This document shows positions 1 through 7,761 of a DNA stretch of 64,000 bases, piece by piece; position 1 is the first letter of the stretch, and every line of letters begins with the position of its first letter. The stretch lies in assembly GCF_020165855.1 (NCBI RefSeq), contig NZ_JAIUFY010000013.1:1-64000 (forward strand), read 5' to 3'. The stretch comes from Celeribacter litoreus (GTDB lineage: Bacteria > Pseudomonadota > Alphaproteobacteria > Rhodobacterales > Rhodobacteraceae). The notes beneath the pieces were generated by a model. It was not told where the DNA came from. It saw only the letters and a list, made by a program, of their open reading frames with translations, and made no database searches. The position numbers and the translations under genes are program-made.

Positions 1-326
1 GGTCAATCCTCCCGTCCGTTGGAAGAATTGAATCAGCATCTCACACGCCAATCAAGCGCGCGTTTTTCAACGGAATAGGCGGAAAGCGGCCATTCGCAGC
101 GTCCTGCGTGAACGGCAGCTATACACAAATAGCCGACGACGTTGAAAGCATCCGGATAGCTGCGCCGGACCTGGCCAAGGCTTGAAGGTGACGAGGTAAG
201 TCCTTAATGCACATTGGGTTTGGTTCACGGCCTCGACGAGCAAATAAAGCAACACCAACACTTGCCTGCGAGCTGGGACGCGACTTTCTCTTTCAGGCCA
301 GTTTTAGATGAAAAATTATTAGAACT
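1..326. other. left-edge region without a recognised gene
   Basis: No open frame here has recognisable protein features, and no RNA gene was seen. The stretch lies just outside an insertion-sequence end that begins near 327, so it is probably decayed accessory DNA. Confidence 0.4.
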
Positions 327-441
327 GACCTGCTCCCCTGAAAAGTCCTCGTTTTTAAGTTAGCCTGTTCTCCATCGAAGGAGACAGACGATGAAGAAGA
401 GCCGTTTCAGCGAAGAGCAGATCATTGTCAACGTCGGTTAG
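327..441 (+). mobile_element. IS3-family left-end fragment with truncated orfA
   Basis: A terminus-like sequence beginning TGACCTGCTCCCC near 327 is followed by a ribosome binding site (GAAGGAG) and an ATG at 391. The ATG opens MKKSRFSEEQII, the standard N-terminus of an IS3-family OrfA (IS511-like). Homology stops after about 12 codons and a TAG follows at 439-441. The stub abuts the 3' end of the flavoprotein dehydrogenase gene on the other strand, which ends at 438. It is the left end of an insertion sequence whose remainder has been deleted or separated. A right-end piece of a similar element lies at about 28.9-29.35 kb. Confidence 0.65.
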
Positions 442-1712
442 GGCCGTCCACCGAAACGGAGGGGATCGTAGGGCGCGAGATCAAGCGCGGGAGACTGTCG
501 CGTGACGATATCGGCCACAATCTCGGCGGTGCCGGCAGACTGGGTTAGGCCCAAATGCCCGTGACCGAAGGCATAGGTCACCCGGTCGGCGCGGGGCGAG
601 CGGCCAATTGCGGGCAGGCTGTCGGGCATGGAGGGGCGGAAGCCCATCCACTCGGTGCCACCGGTGCCATCGAAGCCCGGCAGGAATTGCACGGCTTTCT
701 GCACGAGAATCTCGGAGCGCCTATAATTCGGCGGCAGCTCGAGCCCGCCGAGCTCGACCGCGCCGCCCACGCGCAGCCCGTCGCCGATCTTGGACACGAC
801 AAAGCCGTGGTTGCTGAAGGTGACATGGGTGCGTAGGTCGAAAGTGCGGGTCGGGAATGTGGTGTTGTAGCCGCGCTCGGTTTCCAGTGGGATGCGATCG
901 CCCAAGGTGCGGGCGAGATGATGCGACCAGGCACCGGCGGCCACCACGACCTGATCGGCCCGGAGCAGCCCGGCGGTGGTCTCGAGAACGACTGCATCGC
1001 CCTGCTGCACCATCGCCTGCACGTCGTTAGTTTCGATCATGCCACCGGCGGCACGAAAGCAGGCTGCGAGGTGCTCGGTCCAAAGTTTGGGGTCGACGGT
1101 GTTCATCCAGTCGGGGGTAAAACCCGCGTGGGTGAAGCCCGACGCAAGGCCGGGCTGGATCTCGGCAATGGCCTCCGGGCTTTCAAGCAGGTCGAAGGCA
1201 ATGCCATGCTGACGGCGCAGCTCCCAAGCCGGTAGGCTGGCTTGATACTCGGCCTCGCCCTCGTAGACTTGAAGCTGCCCCTCGCGGCGCATCAGGGGCT
1301 CGCCCTTGACACGGTCGATCAGCCGTTCGAGCGCAGCGCGAGAGAGGGTCATCAGCCGGGCCTGGGCCGAGATCGAGGCCTCGTGGCGGCGTGGGCGGCT
1401 GGCAACGTAGAAATGCCGCGCCCAGGGCAGCATTTTGAGCGCATGGGCGGGACGAAGCGATAGCGGTCCGAGCGGATCGAGCAGCCATTTCGGCGCCTTG
1501 AGCAGGATGCCCGGAGAGGCCAGCGGCTCGACATCGGTAAAGGCGAAGGCCCCGGCATTGCCGCGCGAGGTCTCCTCGGCCACGCCGCGCCGGTCTAGCA
1601 GCGTGACGGCATGCCCGCGGTCCTGCAGCGCCAGCGCCGTGTTGACGCCGATTATGCCGGCCCCGATGACGATGACGGAGGTGCCCTCGCTCTGGTTGGA
1701 ACTCTCGGACAT
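438..1712 (-). CDS. FAD-dependent D-amino-acid / D-hydroxyproline dehydrogenase
   Basis: This 424-residue protein belongs to the DAO/DadA flavoprotein family. A dinucleotide-binding motif (VIVIGAGIIG) starts at about residue 13, followed by the conserved TSRGNAGAF segment. A C-terminal GFRPSMPD and GHGHLG pair is typical of DadA-like enzymes. Known D-hydroxyproline dehydrogenases of this family oxidise cis-4-hydroxy-D-proline to 1-pyrroline-4-hydroxy-2-carboxylate. The next genes upstream on the same strand are the epimerase that would make this substrate and the DapA-family enzyme that would consume the product, so that role is inferred. The ATG at 1712 has GAGGGG upstream. A general D-amino acid dehydrogenase is the alternative. 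Confidence 0.8.
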   Translation of the reverse strand: MSESSNQSEGTSVIVIGAGIIGVNTALALQDRGHAVTLLDRRGVAEETSRGNAGAFAFTDVEPLASPGILLKAPKWLLDPLGPLSLRPAHALKMLPWARHFYVASRPRRHEASISAQARLMTLSRAALERLIDRVKGEPLMRREGQLQVYEGEAEYQASLPAWELRRQHGIAFDLLESPEAIAEIQPGLASGFTHAGFTPDWMNTVDPKLWTEHLAACFRAAGGMIETNDVQAMVQQGDAVVLETTAGLLRADQVVVAAGAWSHHLARTLGDRIPLETERGYNTTFPTRTFDLRTHVTFSNHGFVVSKIGDGLRVGGAVELGGLELPPNYRRSEILVQKAVQFLPGFDGTGGTEWMGFRPSMPDSLPAIGRSPRADRVTYAFGHGHLGLTQSAGTAEIVADIVTRQSPALDLAPYDPLRFGGRP

Positions 1713-1848
1713 GTCTACCCCTCTTCTGTGCCTGTACCGCGTCCGTCTTACCGGCGGGCGCGGCTGCCTTTGATGTTGCGTTCGCGTGTCTAGAATGGAA
1801 GGAAAAATGCTGGGCAGATCGGATGGCCTGCCCGGCAGTGGGGGAGTT

Positions 1849-2781
1849 TCAGGGCGCGATGCCGTTGCGGAACGGGTCGTCGGGATCGAAAATCAGCGTG
1901 CTCTCGGCCATTACATGGGCCTTGCCGGTGATCGAGGGGATTACGCCGCCGGTGGGGCCCGCCGCCCAGGAGAGGCGATAGGCCGAGCCGATGACGGAAT
2001 GCTGGGTGATCTCCTCACCCTCGGCCAGGCGGCCGGAAGCGGCAAGACAGGCCAGCCGCGCCGAGCTGCCGGTGCCGCAGGGCGAGCGGTCATAGGCATC
2101 ATCGGGGCAGAGCACGAAGTTGCGGCTGTGCACTGCCGGATCCCCCGAAGGCCCGTAGAAGATGATGTGGTCGATCACGCCACCGTTCTCTCCGGCGATA
2201 CCGGCAGCATGCAGCGCCTCGCGAGTGGCGACGGTGGCATCGGTGAGTGCGCGGATATTGTCGGGCGACACGGGCAGCGGGCTGGGATCGACGAGGAAGA
2301 ACCAATTGCCGCCATAGGCGACATCGCCGGTGACGGCGCCAAGACCCGGCACATCGACGGTGACGTCGGTCATGGTGCGGCGGCTCTCGATATTGGTGAC
2401 GGTGACCGTATGGGCATCGGTGACCAGCACCGTGACGACGCCGGCGGGCGTCTCGATGCGATGACTGCCGGTGCCAATGCGGCCCATGTGAAAGAGCGTG
2501 ACGGCCAAGCCGATGGTGCCATGACCGCACATGCCCAGCACAGCCTCGACATCGAAGTAGATCACCCCGGTGACGCAGGTGGGATCGGTGGGCGGAACGA
2601 GCAGCGCGCCCACCATTGCCACCTGGCCACGCGGCTCGAGCACCACAGCGCGATAGGCATCGCGGAATTCGGTAGCAAGGCGGGCGGCCCGCTTAGGCAG
2701 CGGGCCGTCGCCGAGATCAGGGAAACCACCAAGAATGACCCGCGTGGGCTCACCGCCGGTGTGGCTGTCGATCACATGCAT
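1849..2781 (-). CDS. 4-hydroxyproline epimerase (proline racemase family)
   Basis: The 310-residue protein is in the proline racemase family. Both catalytic cysteines are visible: Cys85 in MCGHGT and Cys235 in SPCGTGSS. Trans-3-hydroxyproline dehydratases of the same family replace one cysteine, so a two-base racemase/epimerase is indicated. It should interconvert trans-4-hydroxy-L-proline and cis-4-hydroxy-D-proline, the first step of the oxidative hydroxyproline pathway. The flanking flavoprotein dehydrogenase and DapA-family gene on the same strand supply the next two steps. AAGGAG lies shortly upstream of the ATG at 2781. Proline racemase activity cannot be excluded from sequence alone. 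Confidence 0.85.
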   Translation of the reverse strand: MHVIDSHTGGEPTRVILGGFPDLGDGPLPKRAARLATEFRDAYRAVVLEPRGQVAMVGALLVPPTDPTCVTGVIYFDVEAVLGMCGHGTIGLAVTLFHMGRIGTGSHRIETPAGVVTVLVTDAHTVTVTNIESRRTMTDVTVDVPGLGAVTGDVAYGGNWFFLVDPSPLPVSPDNIRALTDATVATREALHAAGIAGENGGVIDHIIFYGPSGDPAVHSRNFVLCPDDAYDRSPCGTGSSARLACLAASGRLAEGEEITQHSVIGSAYRLSWAAGPTGGVIPSITGKAHVMAESTLIFDPDDPFRNGIAP

Positions 2782-2817
2782 GTTGGTCTCCTTGGTTTTG
2801 ACGCTTCAGATGGGAGC

Positions 2818-3750
2818 TCAGGCCGCCCAGGCTGCGTACCAGGCCTTGAACTGGGCGTACTGCGTTTCAACGAATGCCCGCTGTGCCGGGGTCAGCGCAT
2901 CGGTTTCGTTGAAGTGCAGCGTGTATTCTGCATCGCCGTTCAGAACCATCAGGTACTTGTAGAAGAGTACAAGGTCGACACCTTCGTCGAACTTGGACAG
3001 CACGGCCAGCGCCTCTTCCAGCTCCTGTGCCTTAGCACGGGCCGCGACGTCGCCTTTCGCGGCGGCCTTGCACAGCTCGACCAGGTGCAGCACTTCCTTC
3101 GGGATGGCGTTGCCGATGCCGGTGATCGCGCCCGTTGCGCCGCATTTTACGAAGCCGTGGAAGACCTGCGTGTCGACACCGACCATCAGGGTAAGGTTTT
3201 CGTCGCCGGAGGTGATGTTCTCGGCCGCATAGGACATGTCAGCGGCACCGCCGAACTCCTTGAACCCGATCAGGTTGGGGTAGCTAGCCCGCAGGTCAAA
3301 GAAGAGGTCGGCGCGCGTGGCAAAACCGTAATAGGGGCTGTTGTAGATCACCGCCGGCAGACCGTTGGCGGCCTCGAGGATGGCGGAGAAGTGGGCCTTC
3401 TGTGCGGAAACCGAGGTGCCACGGGACAGCACGCGCGGAATGACCATCAGACCGGCGGCGCCCACGCGGGCCGCATGGGCGGTGATCGCCACGGCGGATT
3501 TCGTGTTGATGGCACCGGTGCCGACGATAACGGGCACGCCAGCCTCGACCAGCGCATCGACGCCCTTCATGCGCTGCTCATCCGTCAGCAGCGGCCAGTC
3601 GCCCATCGACCCGCAGTAGACCACCGCGGACATTCCGGCCTCGATCAACTCCACGCCCTTGCGCGCCAGGGCTTCGTAGTCGGGTGTACGGTCTTCTTTG
3701 CAGGGGGTCATAAGGGCCGGAATGCAGCCGGTGAAGATGGAGTCGTTCAT
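2818..3750 (-). CDS. DapA-family lyase, probable 1-pyrroline-4-hydroxy-2-carboxylate deaminase
   Basis: This 310-residue (beta/alpha)8 protein belongs to the dihydrodipicolinate synthase/N-acetylneuraminate lyase family. The Schiff-base lysine is Lys164 in IGFKEFGG, and YNSPYY (about 136-141) carries the family tyrosine. The GCIPALMTPC N-terminus is normal. In hydroxyproline catabolism a DapA homologue deaminates 1-pyrroline-4-hydroxy-2-carboxylate to alpha-ketoglutaric semialdehyde. The neighbouring epimerase and D-amino-acid dehydrogenase argue for that role rather than lysine biosynthesis. The ATG at 3750 is preceded by AAAGGAC; an in-frame start at 3804 lacks this. It is the first gene of the leftward operon, with a TTGTCGACAA palindrome in its leader region. 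Confidence 0.78.
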   Translation of the reverse strand: MNDSIFTGCIPALMTPCKEDRTPDYEALARKGVELIEAGMSAVVYCGSMGDWPLLTDEQRMKGVDALVEAGVPVIVGTGAINTKSAVAITAHAARVGAAGLMVIPRVLSRGTSVSAQKAHFSAILEAANGLPAVIYNSPYYGFATRADLFFDLRASYPNLIGFKEFGGAADMSYAAENITSGDENLTLMVGVDTQVFHGFVKCGATGAITGIGNAIPKEVLHLVELCKAAAKGDVAARAKAQELEEALAVLSKFDEGVDLVLFYKYLMVLNGDAEYTLHFNETDALTPAQRAFVETQYAQFKAWYAAWAA

Positions 3751-3866
3751 GATTGTGTCCTTTCGAATTCCCAAAGTAGGCACTGAAAAGGTGCGTCGGA
3801 ACACTCGCGGCCCGCAGACAGGAGCGGCACCCTTCTCAGGGGAGTCCTTAGCACCCCATTCTCATC

Positions 3867-3876
3867 TTGTCGACAA
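3867..3876. promoter_or_regulatory. palindromic operator TTGTCGACAA (site 1), putative GntR/FCD site
   Basis: A perfect 10-bp palindrome lies between the gntR 3' end and the start of the leftward hydroxyproline genes. The identical 10-mer, with a shared GA on one side, recurs at 4715-4724 upstream of the rightward operon. FCD-type GntR repressors commonly bind short GT-n-AC-cored palindromes. Binding by the adjacent regulator is inferred. Confidence 0.55.
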
Positions 3877-3927
3877 ATAAAATTCAAAAATGGCGGAAGG
3901 AAGTGCCGATGAGCAAAGTCCGCTATG

Positions 3928-4641
3928 TCAAAATGTGATTGATGAAGTGCTGCGCGAATCTGCGGAGATATAAGACCGGATTTGTCGAACGATTTGATCG
4001 GCATGTTCGGTTGCAAGGCGATCGGATGTCTCGACATCACGGGCGATCATGGCGGAGATCATGTGGTCGTGCTCGGCCACGTACTGACGCGGCAGGTTGT
4101 CGTCATAGGAATGGTAGTACAGCCGCAGAATGCGCCGCCCGTCATCCAGAAGCCGTCGAAACAGGTCCGTGTAGTACTTGTTGCGGCCCGCCGAAGCGAT
4201 GGCGAGGTGGAAGTCCCGATTGGTGGCGATCATACCCAGCACGTCGCCCGCATGGACGGCATTGCTAAAGCTAGCTTGGTGCTCTCGGATCACCGCCAGG
4301 TCAGACTCATCATAATGCTGCGCCGCAAGGCGCGCGGTCACGCGGTACATCAATGTTAGCGCGTCGAAGAAAGCCCCTAGTTGTACGAAATCGATATTGG
4401 AAACGACTGTCGTGCGATTGGTCAGCGCGGTTATTAGCCCCTCTGCCGAAAGGCGAACGAGCGCCTCACGAATCGGCGTACGCGACATGGAAAAGCGCTC
4501 CGAAAGCTCCGTTTCGTCAATCGGGCTGCCCGGCGCCAGCTTAAGATCGATGATCTCGTTCCTAAGTGTTTCATAGACGTGGGAGACCCCGCCGCCTCGC
4601 TTGACCTGCGCCACCTTACGCTCTGACGATCCCTTGCTCAT
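3928..4641 (-). CDS. GntR-family transcriptional regulator, FCD subfamily
   Basis: The 237-residue regulator has an N-terminal winged helix at about residues 20-85, including SRTPIREALVRLSAEGL, the classic GntR recognition segment. An all-helical FCD effector domain follows, with metal/ligand-type histidines in FHLAIA and EHDHM and a late E-HA. FCD domains often sense carboxylates or amino acid derivatives. The gene lies between the leftward hydroxyproline operon and the rightward transport/hydantoinase operon. Identical palindromes in both promoter regions suggest it controls both and that a hydroxyproline-pathway intermediate is the effector. Confidence 0.88.
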   Translation of the reverse strand: MSKGSSERKVAQVKRGGGVSHVYETLRNEIIDLKLAPGSPIDETELSERFSMSRTPIREALVRLSAEGLITALTNRTTVVSNIDFVQLGAFFDALTLMYRVTARLAAQHYDESDLAVIREHQASFSNAVHAGDVLGMIATNRDFHLAIASAGRNKYYTDLFRRLLDDGRRILRLYYHSYDDNLPRQYVAEHDHMISAMIARDVETSDRLATEHADQIVRQIRSYISADSRSTSSITF

Positions 4642-4714
4642 GCTGCACTCCAGTTAGGTTTCAGCGATTATAGACGGTCCTTGCACGCAGGAAAACGGTG
4701 TTTTTAAATTTTAG

Positions 4715-4724
4715 TTGTCGACAA
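4715..4724. promoter_or_regulatory. palindromic operator TTGTCGACAA (site 2), putative GntR/FCD site
   Basis: This second copy of the 10-bp palindrome lies in the intergenic region between gntR (5' end 4641) and the rightward amidohydrolase (start 4833). It is placed to control gntR itself and the rightward operon. The exact repeat at 3867-3876 makes coincidence unlikely. Confidence 0.55.
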
Positions 4725-4832
4725 GAGGGAGATCATTCGATATATAACCTCTAAAGAAAAGTTTCCTGCGTGTGCTCGCTGCCCCAGTATCCGGCAGTGC
4801 CGGCCCGCCCTACATAAGCTGAACGCATCGCC

Positions 4833-6065
4833 ATGACCCTGACCGCCTACAAGAATGCCCGCCTGCTCGACCTTGACGCGGAGCGCCTAGGTCACCTCAC
4901 CACGGTTGCGGTGAAGGGTGACCGGATCTTCAGCATCGGCCAGCCCGTGCCTGAAGGCGCGAACGTGGTCGACCTTGGCGGCCGCACCTTGATGCCTGGA
5001 TTGATCGACAGCCACTTCCATGTCGTGGCTCATTCCCTGGATCTCTGGAGCAATGTCATCGCTCCTGACTCTCTCGCTGCCCTGCGAGCTGCCAAGATCA
5101 TGGAGGGTCTGCTGGATCGCGGGTTCACCACCGTACGTGACCTCGGCGGAGCTGATCTGGGCCTGGTGCGGGCAGTTGAGGACGGGCTGATCGATGGCCC
5201 GGACCTGGTCATCTGCGGCAAAGGCCTTTCGATGACCGGCGGTCACACCGATTTGCGCGCTCGCACCGACATCCGCCCTGACGCAATGGGCTGGCGACTG
5301 GCAAACATGGGCGTGCTGGTGGATGGCGTGGACAACATCCGCTTCACCTGCCGTAAGATGCTCAAGGAAGGCGCCAAATTCATCAAGGTCATGGCCAATG
5401 GAGGCGTCTCCTCGCCCAACGACCCCATCGACTCCATCCAATATTCTCGGGACGAGATCCTCGCAATGGTTGAGGAAGCCGAGAATGCCAACACCTATGT
5501 CTCTGCCCACGTCTACCACGACAAGGCGATCCGCCGCTGTGTCGAGTTGGGTGTGAAGTCCCTTGAGCATTGTAATCTGATCACCGCCGAAACGGCCAAG
5601 ATGGCCGCCGAAGCAGGCTGTTTCGCCGTGCCCACGCTGGTAGCTTACGAGGGGCTGAAACTGGAAGGCGCTGCCTTGGGCTTGGGTGCCTCCGAGCAGG
5701 CCAAGATCGACATCGTGCGTGACAAAGGGCTGGAATCTCTGGCGATCATGCGCGACGCTGGGTTGCCCATGGCCTTCGGCACAGACCTGCTGGGCGAGCT
5801 GCGCAAATACGGTGGAATGGAATTCGACATCCTGGCCAAGGTTCTCTCGCCCGCAGAAATCTTGCGCTCGGTCACTCAGATCGGCGCAATGGCCTGCATG
5901 CGCGACGGCGAAATCGGCGTGATCGCTGAGGGCGCTCGTGCTGATTTCATCGTGGTGGATGGCGATCCCTTCGCTGATGTCACCCTTCTGGGCCGCCCCG
6001 AGGAAACTCTGCGCATGGTCGTGAAATCCGGCCGCGTAGCCCGTGACTTCATGGAGGCGGCGTGA
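4833..6065 (+). CDS. metal-dependent amidohydrolase (prolidase / imidazolonepropionase-like)
   Basis: The 410-residue amidohydrolase-superfamily protein has its binuclear metal site visible. His61 and His63 lie in DSHFHV, a probable carboxylated Lys185 in FIKVMANGG, His226 in SAHVYH, His246 in SLEHCN and Asp318 in FGTDLL. The closest family by eye is the one containing Zn-dependent Xaa-amino-acid carboxypeptidases and prolidases, with ARADFIVVDGDPF near the C-terminus. It is the first gene of the rightward operon, downstream of palindrome site 2, and its TGA overlaps the ATG of the GAF gene. A role in freeing an amino or imino acid from a small amide is inferred; the substrate is unknown. Confidence 0.8.
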   Translation: MTLTAYKNARLLDLDAERLGHLTTVAVKGDRIFSIGQPVPEGANVVDLGGRTLMPGLIDSHFHVVAHSLDLWSNVIAPDSLAALRAAKIMEGLLDRGFTTVRDLGGADLGLVRAVEDGLIDGPDLVICGKGLSMTGGHTDLRARTDIRPDAMGWRLANMGVLVDGVDNIRFTCRKMLKEGAKFIKVMANGGVSSPNDPIDSIQYSRDEILAMVEEAENANTYVSAHVYHDKAIRRCVELGVKSLEHCNLITAETAKMAAEAGCFAVPTLVAYEGLKLEGAALGLGASEQAKIDIVRDKGLESLAIMRDAGLPMAFGTDLLGELRKYGGMEFDILAKVLSPAEILRSVTQIGAMACMRDGEIGVIAEGARADFIVVDGDPFADVTLLGRPEETLRMVVKSGRVARDFMEAA

Positions 6066-6577
6066 TGCCGATGGATGCCGCACACCTCTTCAAGCTGGCC
6101 GCCAGCGCCGATGCTGCCCGTCAGGTTTTTGCCTACCTGCTGGATGGGCTCAACGCCGATGTCGGCAAGGGTCTGACCACAGCCTCTGTATACGACCTGC
6201 CCAACATGCGCTCGCGCCGGGTGTTTTCGGAAAACCCGGAGGCCTATGATCTTGGCGGTTTCAAGCCGCTGGAAAAGAATCGATATTTCGATGTCGTTCT
6301 GGCCGGAACTAAGCACTTCAGCAGCACCAGCATCGAGGAGATCGCAGAGGTCTTTTTCGACTGGGAGAAGATTCGCGACCTTGGCTTTGAATCCAACATG
6401 AACCTACCTGCAGTGGCGGATGGCCGTGTCATCGGTACCGTCAATATGCTCGGGCCGCGCGGCCATTTCCAACCTGAAGTGGTGGCGCGGGCGCTTGCTT
6501 GGCAGCCAGCCGTGACAGCAGCTTTCTTGCTGCTCAACCTCGGCGACCCAGAGGCCGCTCATTTCCAAGCCTGCTGA
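6065..6577 (+). CDS. GAF-domain protein
   Basis: The 170-residue protein consists of one GAF-like domain. Its ADGRVIGTVNMLGPRGHF segment matches the terminal GAF beta-hairpin, and no output domain is attached. The start overlaps the preceding stop (TGATG), which implies translational coupling to the amidohydrolase. Small stand-alone GAF proteins recur beside amidohydrolase and hydantoinase genes in proteobacteria, where their function is not established; they may sense the substrate. A GTG at 6062 is an alternative start. Confidence 0.65.
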   Translation: MPMDAAHLFKLAASADAARQVFAYLLDGLNADVGKGLTTASVYDLPNMRSRRVFSENPEAYDLGGFKPLEKNRYFDVVLAGTKHFSSTSIEEIAEVFFDWEKIRDLGFESNMNLPAVADGRVIGTVNMLGPRGHFQPEVVARALAWQPAVTAAFLLLNLGDPEAAHFQAC

Positions 6578-6671
6578 CCTCGCAGGCGGCGCCCTACGAA
6601 CAAGAAGCCGGAGAGCTTCAGAAAAAGAGCCGGACAGCGGCCAGACACCATCAACACGGAGATAACAGACC

Positions 6672-7661
6672 ATGAAACTAACCTGCAAAGCAGCCTTCCT
6701 CTGCACGGCCATTGCTGCGCCCTTAGCCGCCCAGTCCGATGACATCAACATCGCCTTCCTTGCCGCCTCCAGCCAGAATGGCTTCAACCAGGCAATATAC
6801 GCCGGGATCGAGGAAGCCGCTGCGAAATACGAGGACGTAAATGTCGAGATCTTCGATGGCGCCTTCTCGGCCACCACGCAGTTCAGCCAGGTCGAGGACC
6901 TGGTGGCAGGCGGCCGCTTCGACGGCATGATCGTCACGCCCAACGACACCGTCGGTATCGCTACGGCGCTGGAAGACGCCGTCGCGCAGGGCGTTTCCGT
7001 CGCCGCGACGCTCTTCCCCATCGGGCCTGAACTTAGCCAGATGGAACCCCAGGTCGAGGGCCTGACCACCACCGTTGCCGCGGACCCCAGCATCGGCGCT
7101 CGCGCACAAGCCGAAGCGGTCGCTGACTACTGCGCGGACATCGATCCCTGCAAGGTCGCCGTGATCGTCGGCCAGCTGATCTATCCCTTCGACAACCTGC
7201 GCAACGACACTTACACGGAAGTCTTCGCACAGCACTCCAACATTGAGGTCGTCGCCACGGGTGAGGGCAACTACAGCCCCGCGACCTCCATGGTCGCCAT
7301 GCAGGACATCCTGCAGGCAAACCCCGAGATCGATGCCGTGCTGGGCAGCGCCGACCAGCACATGATGGGCGCAGAGATTGCGTTGTCCGACGCCGGCATC
7401 GACATCAGCTCGATCTACATGATCGGTGGCGGTCTAAACCAGATTTCCGTCGACGGCATTCGTGACGGCACCTATGACGCCACGCTGGCGCAGTTCCCGC
7501 ACTCCATGGGCGCCGCGGCACTGGATGCGCTGGTTGGTTCGCTCAGGGGCGAAGAAGTCCCCACCTGGATCGACGAATACTCTCTGCGTGATGTCCCCAC
7601 GATTGTCGATAAACAATGGCTCGACGCCAACCCCGATTTCCAAGGCGAGTGGCAGGGCTGA
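6672..7661 (+). CDS. ABC transporter substrate-binding protein, ribose/RbsB type
   Basis: This 329-residue periplasmic binding protein has a signal peptide ending near LAAQ (about residue 21). The type 1 periplasmic-binding fold is recognisable from NIAFLAASSQNGFNQAIYAGIEEAA at the N-terminus and GSADQHMMGAEIAL in the second lobe. The ligand cannot be read from sequence. Although the family is often annotated as sugar-binding, the surrounding hydantoinase and hydroxyproline genes suggest a nitrogenous heterocycle or imino-acid derivative. The matching ATPase and permease follow. A stem-loop after the gene probably gives higher binding-protein expression. Confidence 0.85.
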   Translation: MKLTCKAAFLCTAIAAPLAAQSDDINIAFLAASSQNGFNQAIYAGIEEAAAKYEDVNVEIFDGAFSATTQFSQVEDLVAGGRFDGMIVTPNDTVGIATALEDAVAQGVSVAATLFPIGPELSQMEPQVEGLTTTVAADPSIGARAQAEAVADYCADIDPCKVAVIVGQLIYPFDNLRNDTYTEVFAQHSNIEVVATGEGNYSPATSMVAMQDILQANPEIDAVLGSADQHMMGAEIALSDAGIDISSIYMIGGGLNQISVDGIRDGTYDATLAQFPHSMGAAALDALVGSLRGEEVPTWIDEYSLRDVPTIVDKQWLDANPDFQGEWQG

Positions 7662-7675
7662 GCCCGGCGCACGAC

Positions 7676-7698
7676 AGGGCGCGGCAATGTCGCGCCCT
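7676..7698 (+). terminator. intercistronic stem-loop after the binding-protein gene
   Basis: A perfect 8-bp stem (AGGGCGCG / CGCGCCCT) with a 7-nt loop follows the binding-protein stop codon by 14 nt. No long T-run follows. It fits an attenuator or 3' stabilising hairpin that raises the binding protein relative to the ATPase and permease. Confidence 0.5.
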
Positions 7699-7761
7699 CT
7701 TCGCAGATCCGGCCTGAGCCGGCGTAACGGCCGCAAGGCCGCATATCGGGAAAGGAATGCC

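Noticed and set aside
1786-3786. Very long plus-strand open frame (over 660 codons)
   Set aside because: It is antisense to the epimerase and DapA-family genes, has a His/Gly/Asp-rich composition typical of a GC-rich shadow frame, and shows no family motif.
4887-6083. Long minus-strand frame opposite the amidohydrolase
   Set aside because: The amidohydrolase on the plus strand has all its metal-ligand motifs; the reverse frame has none.
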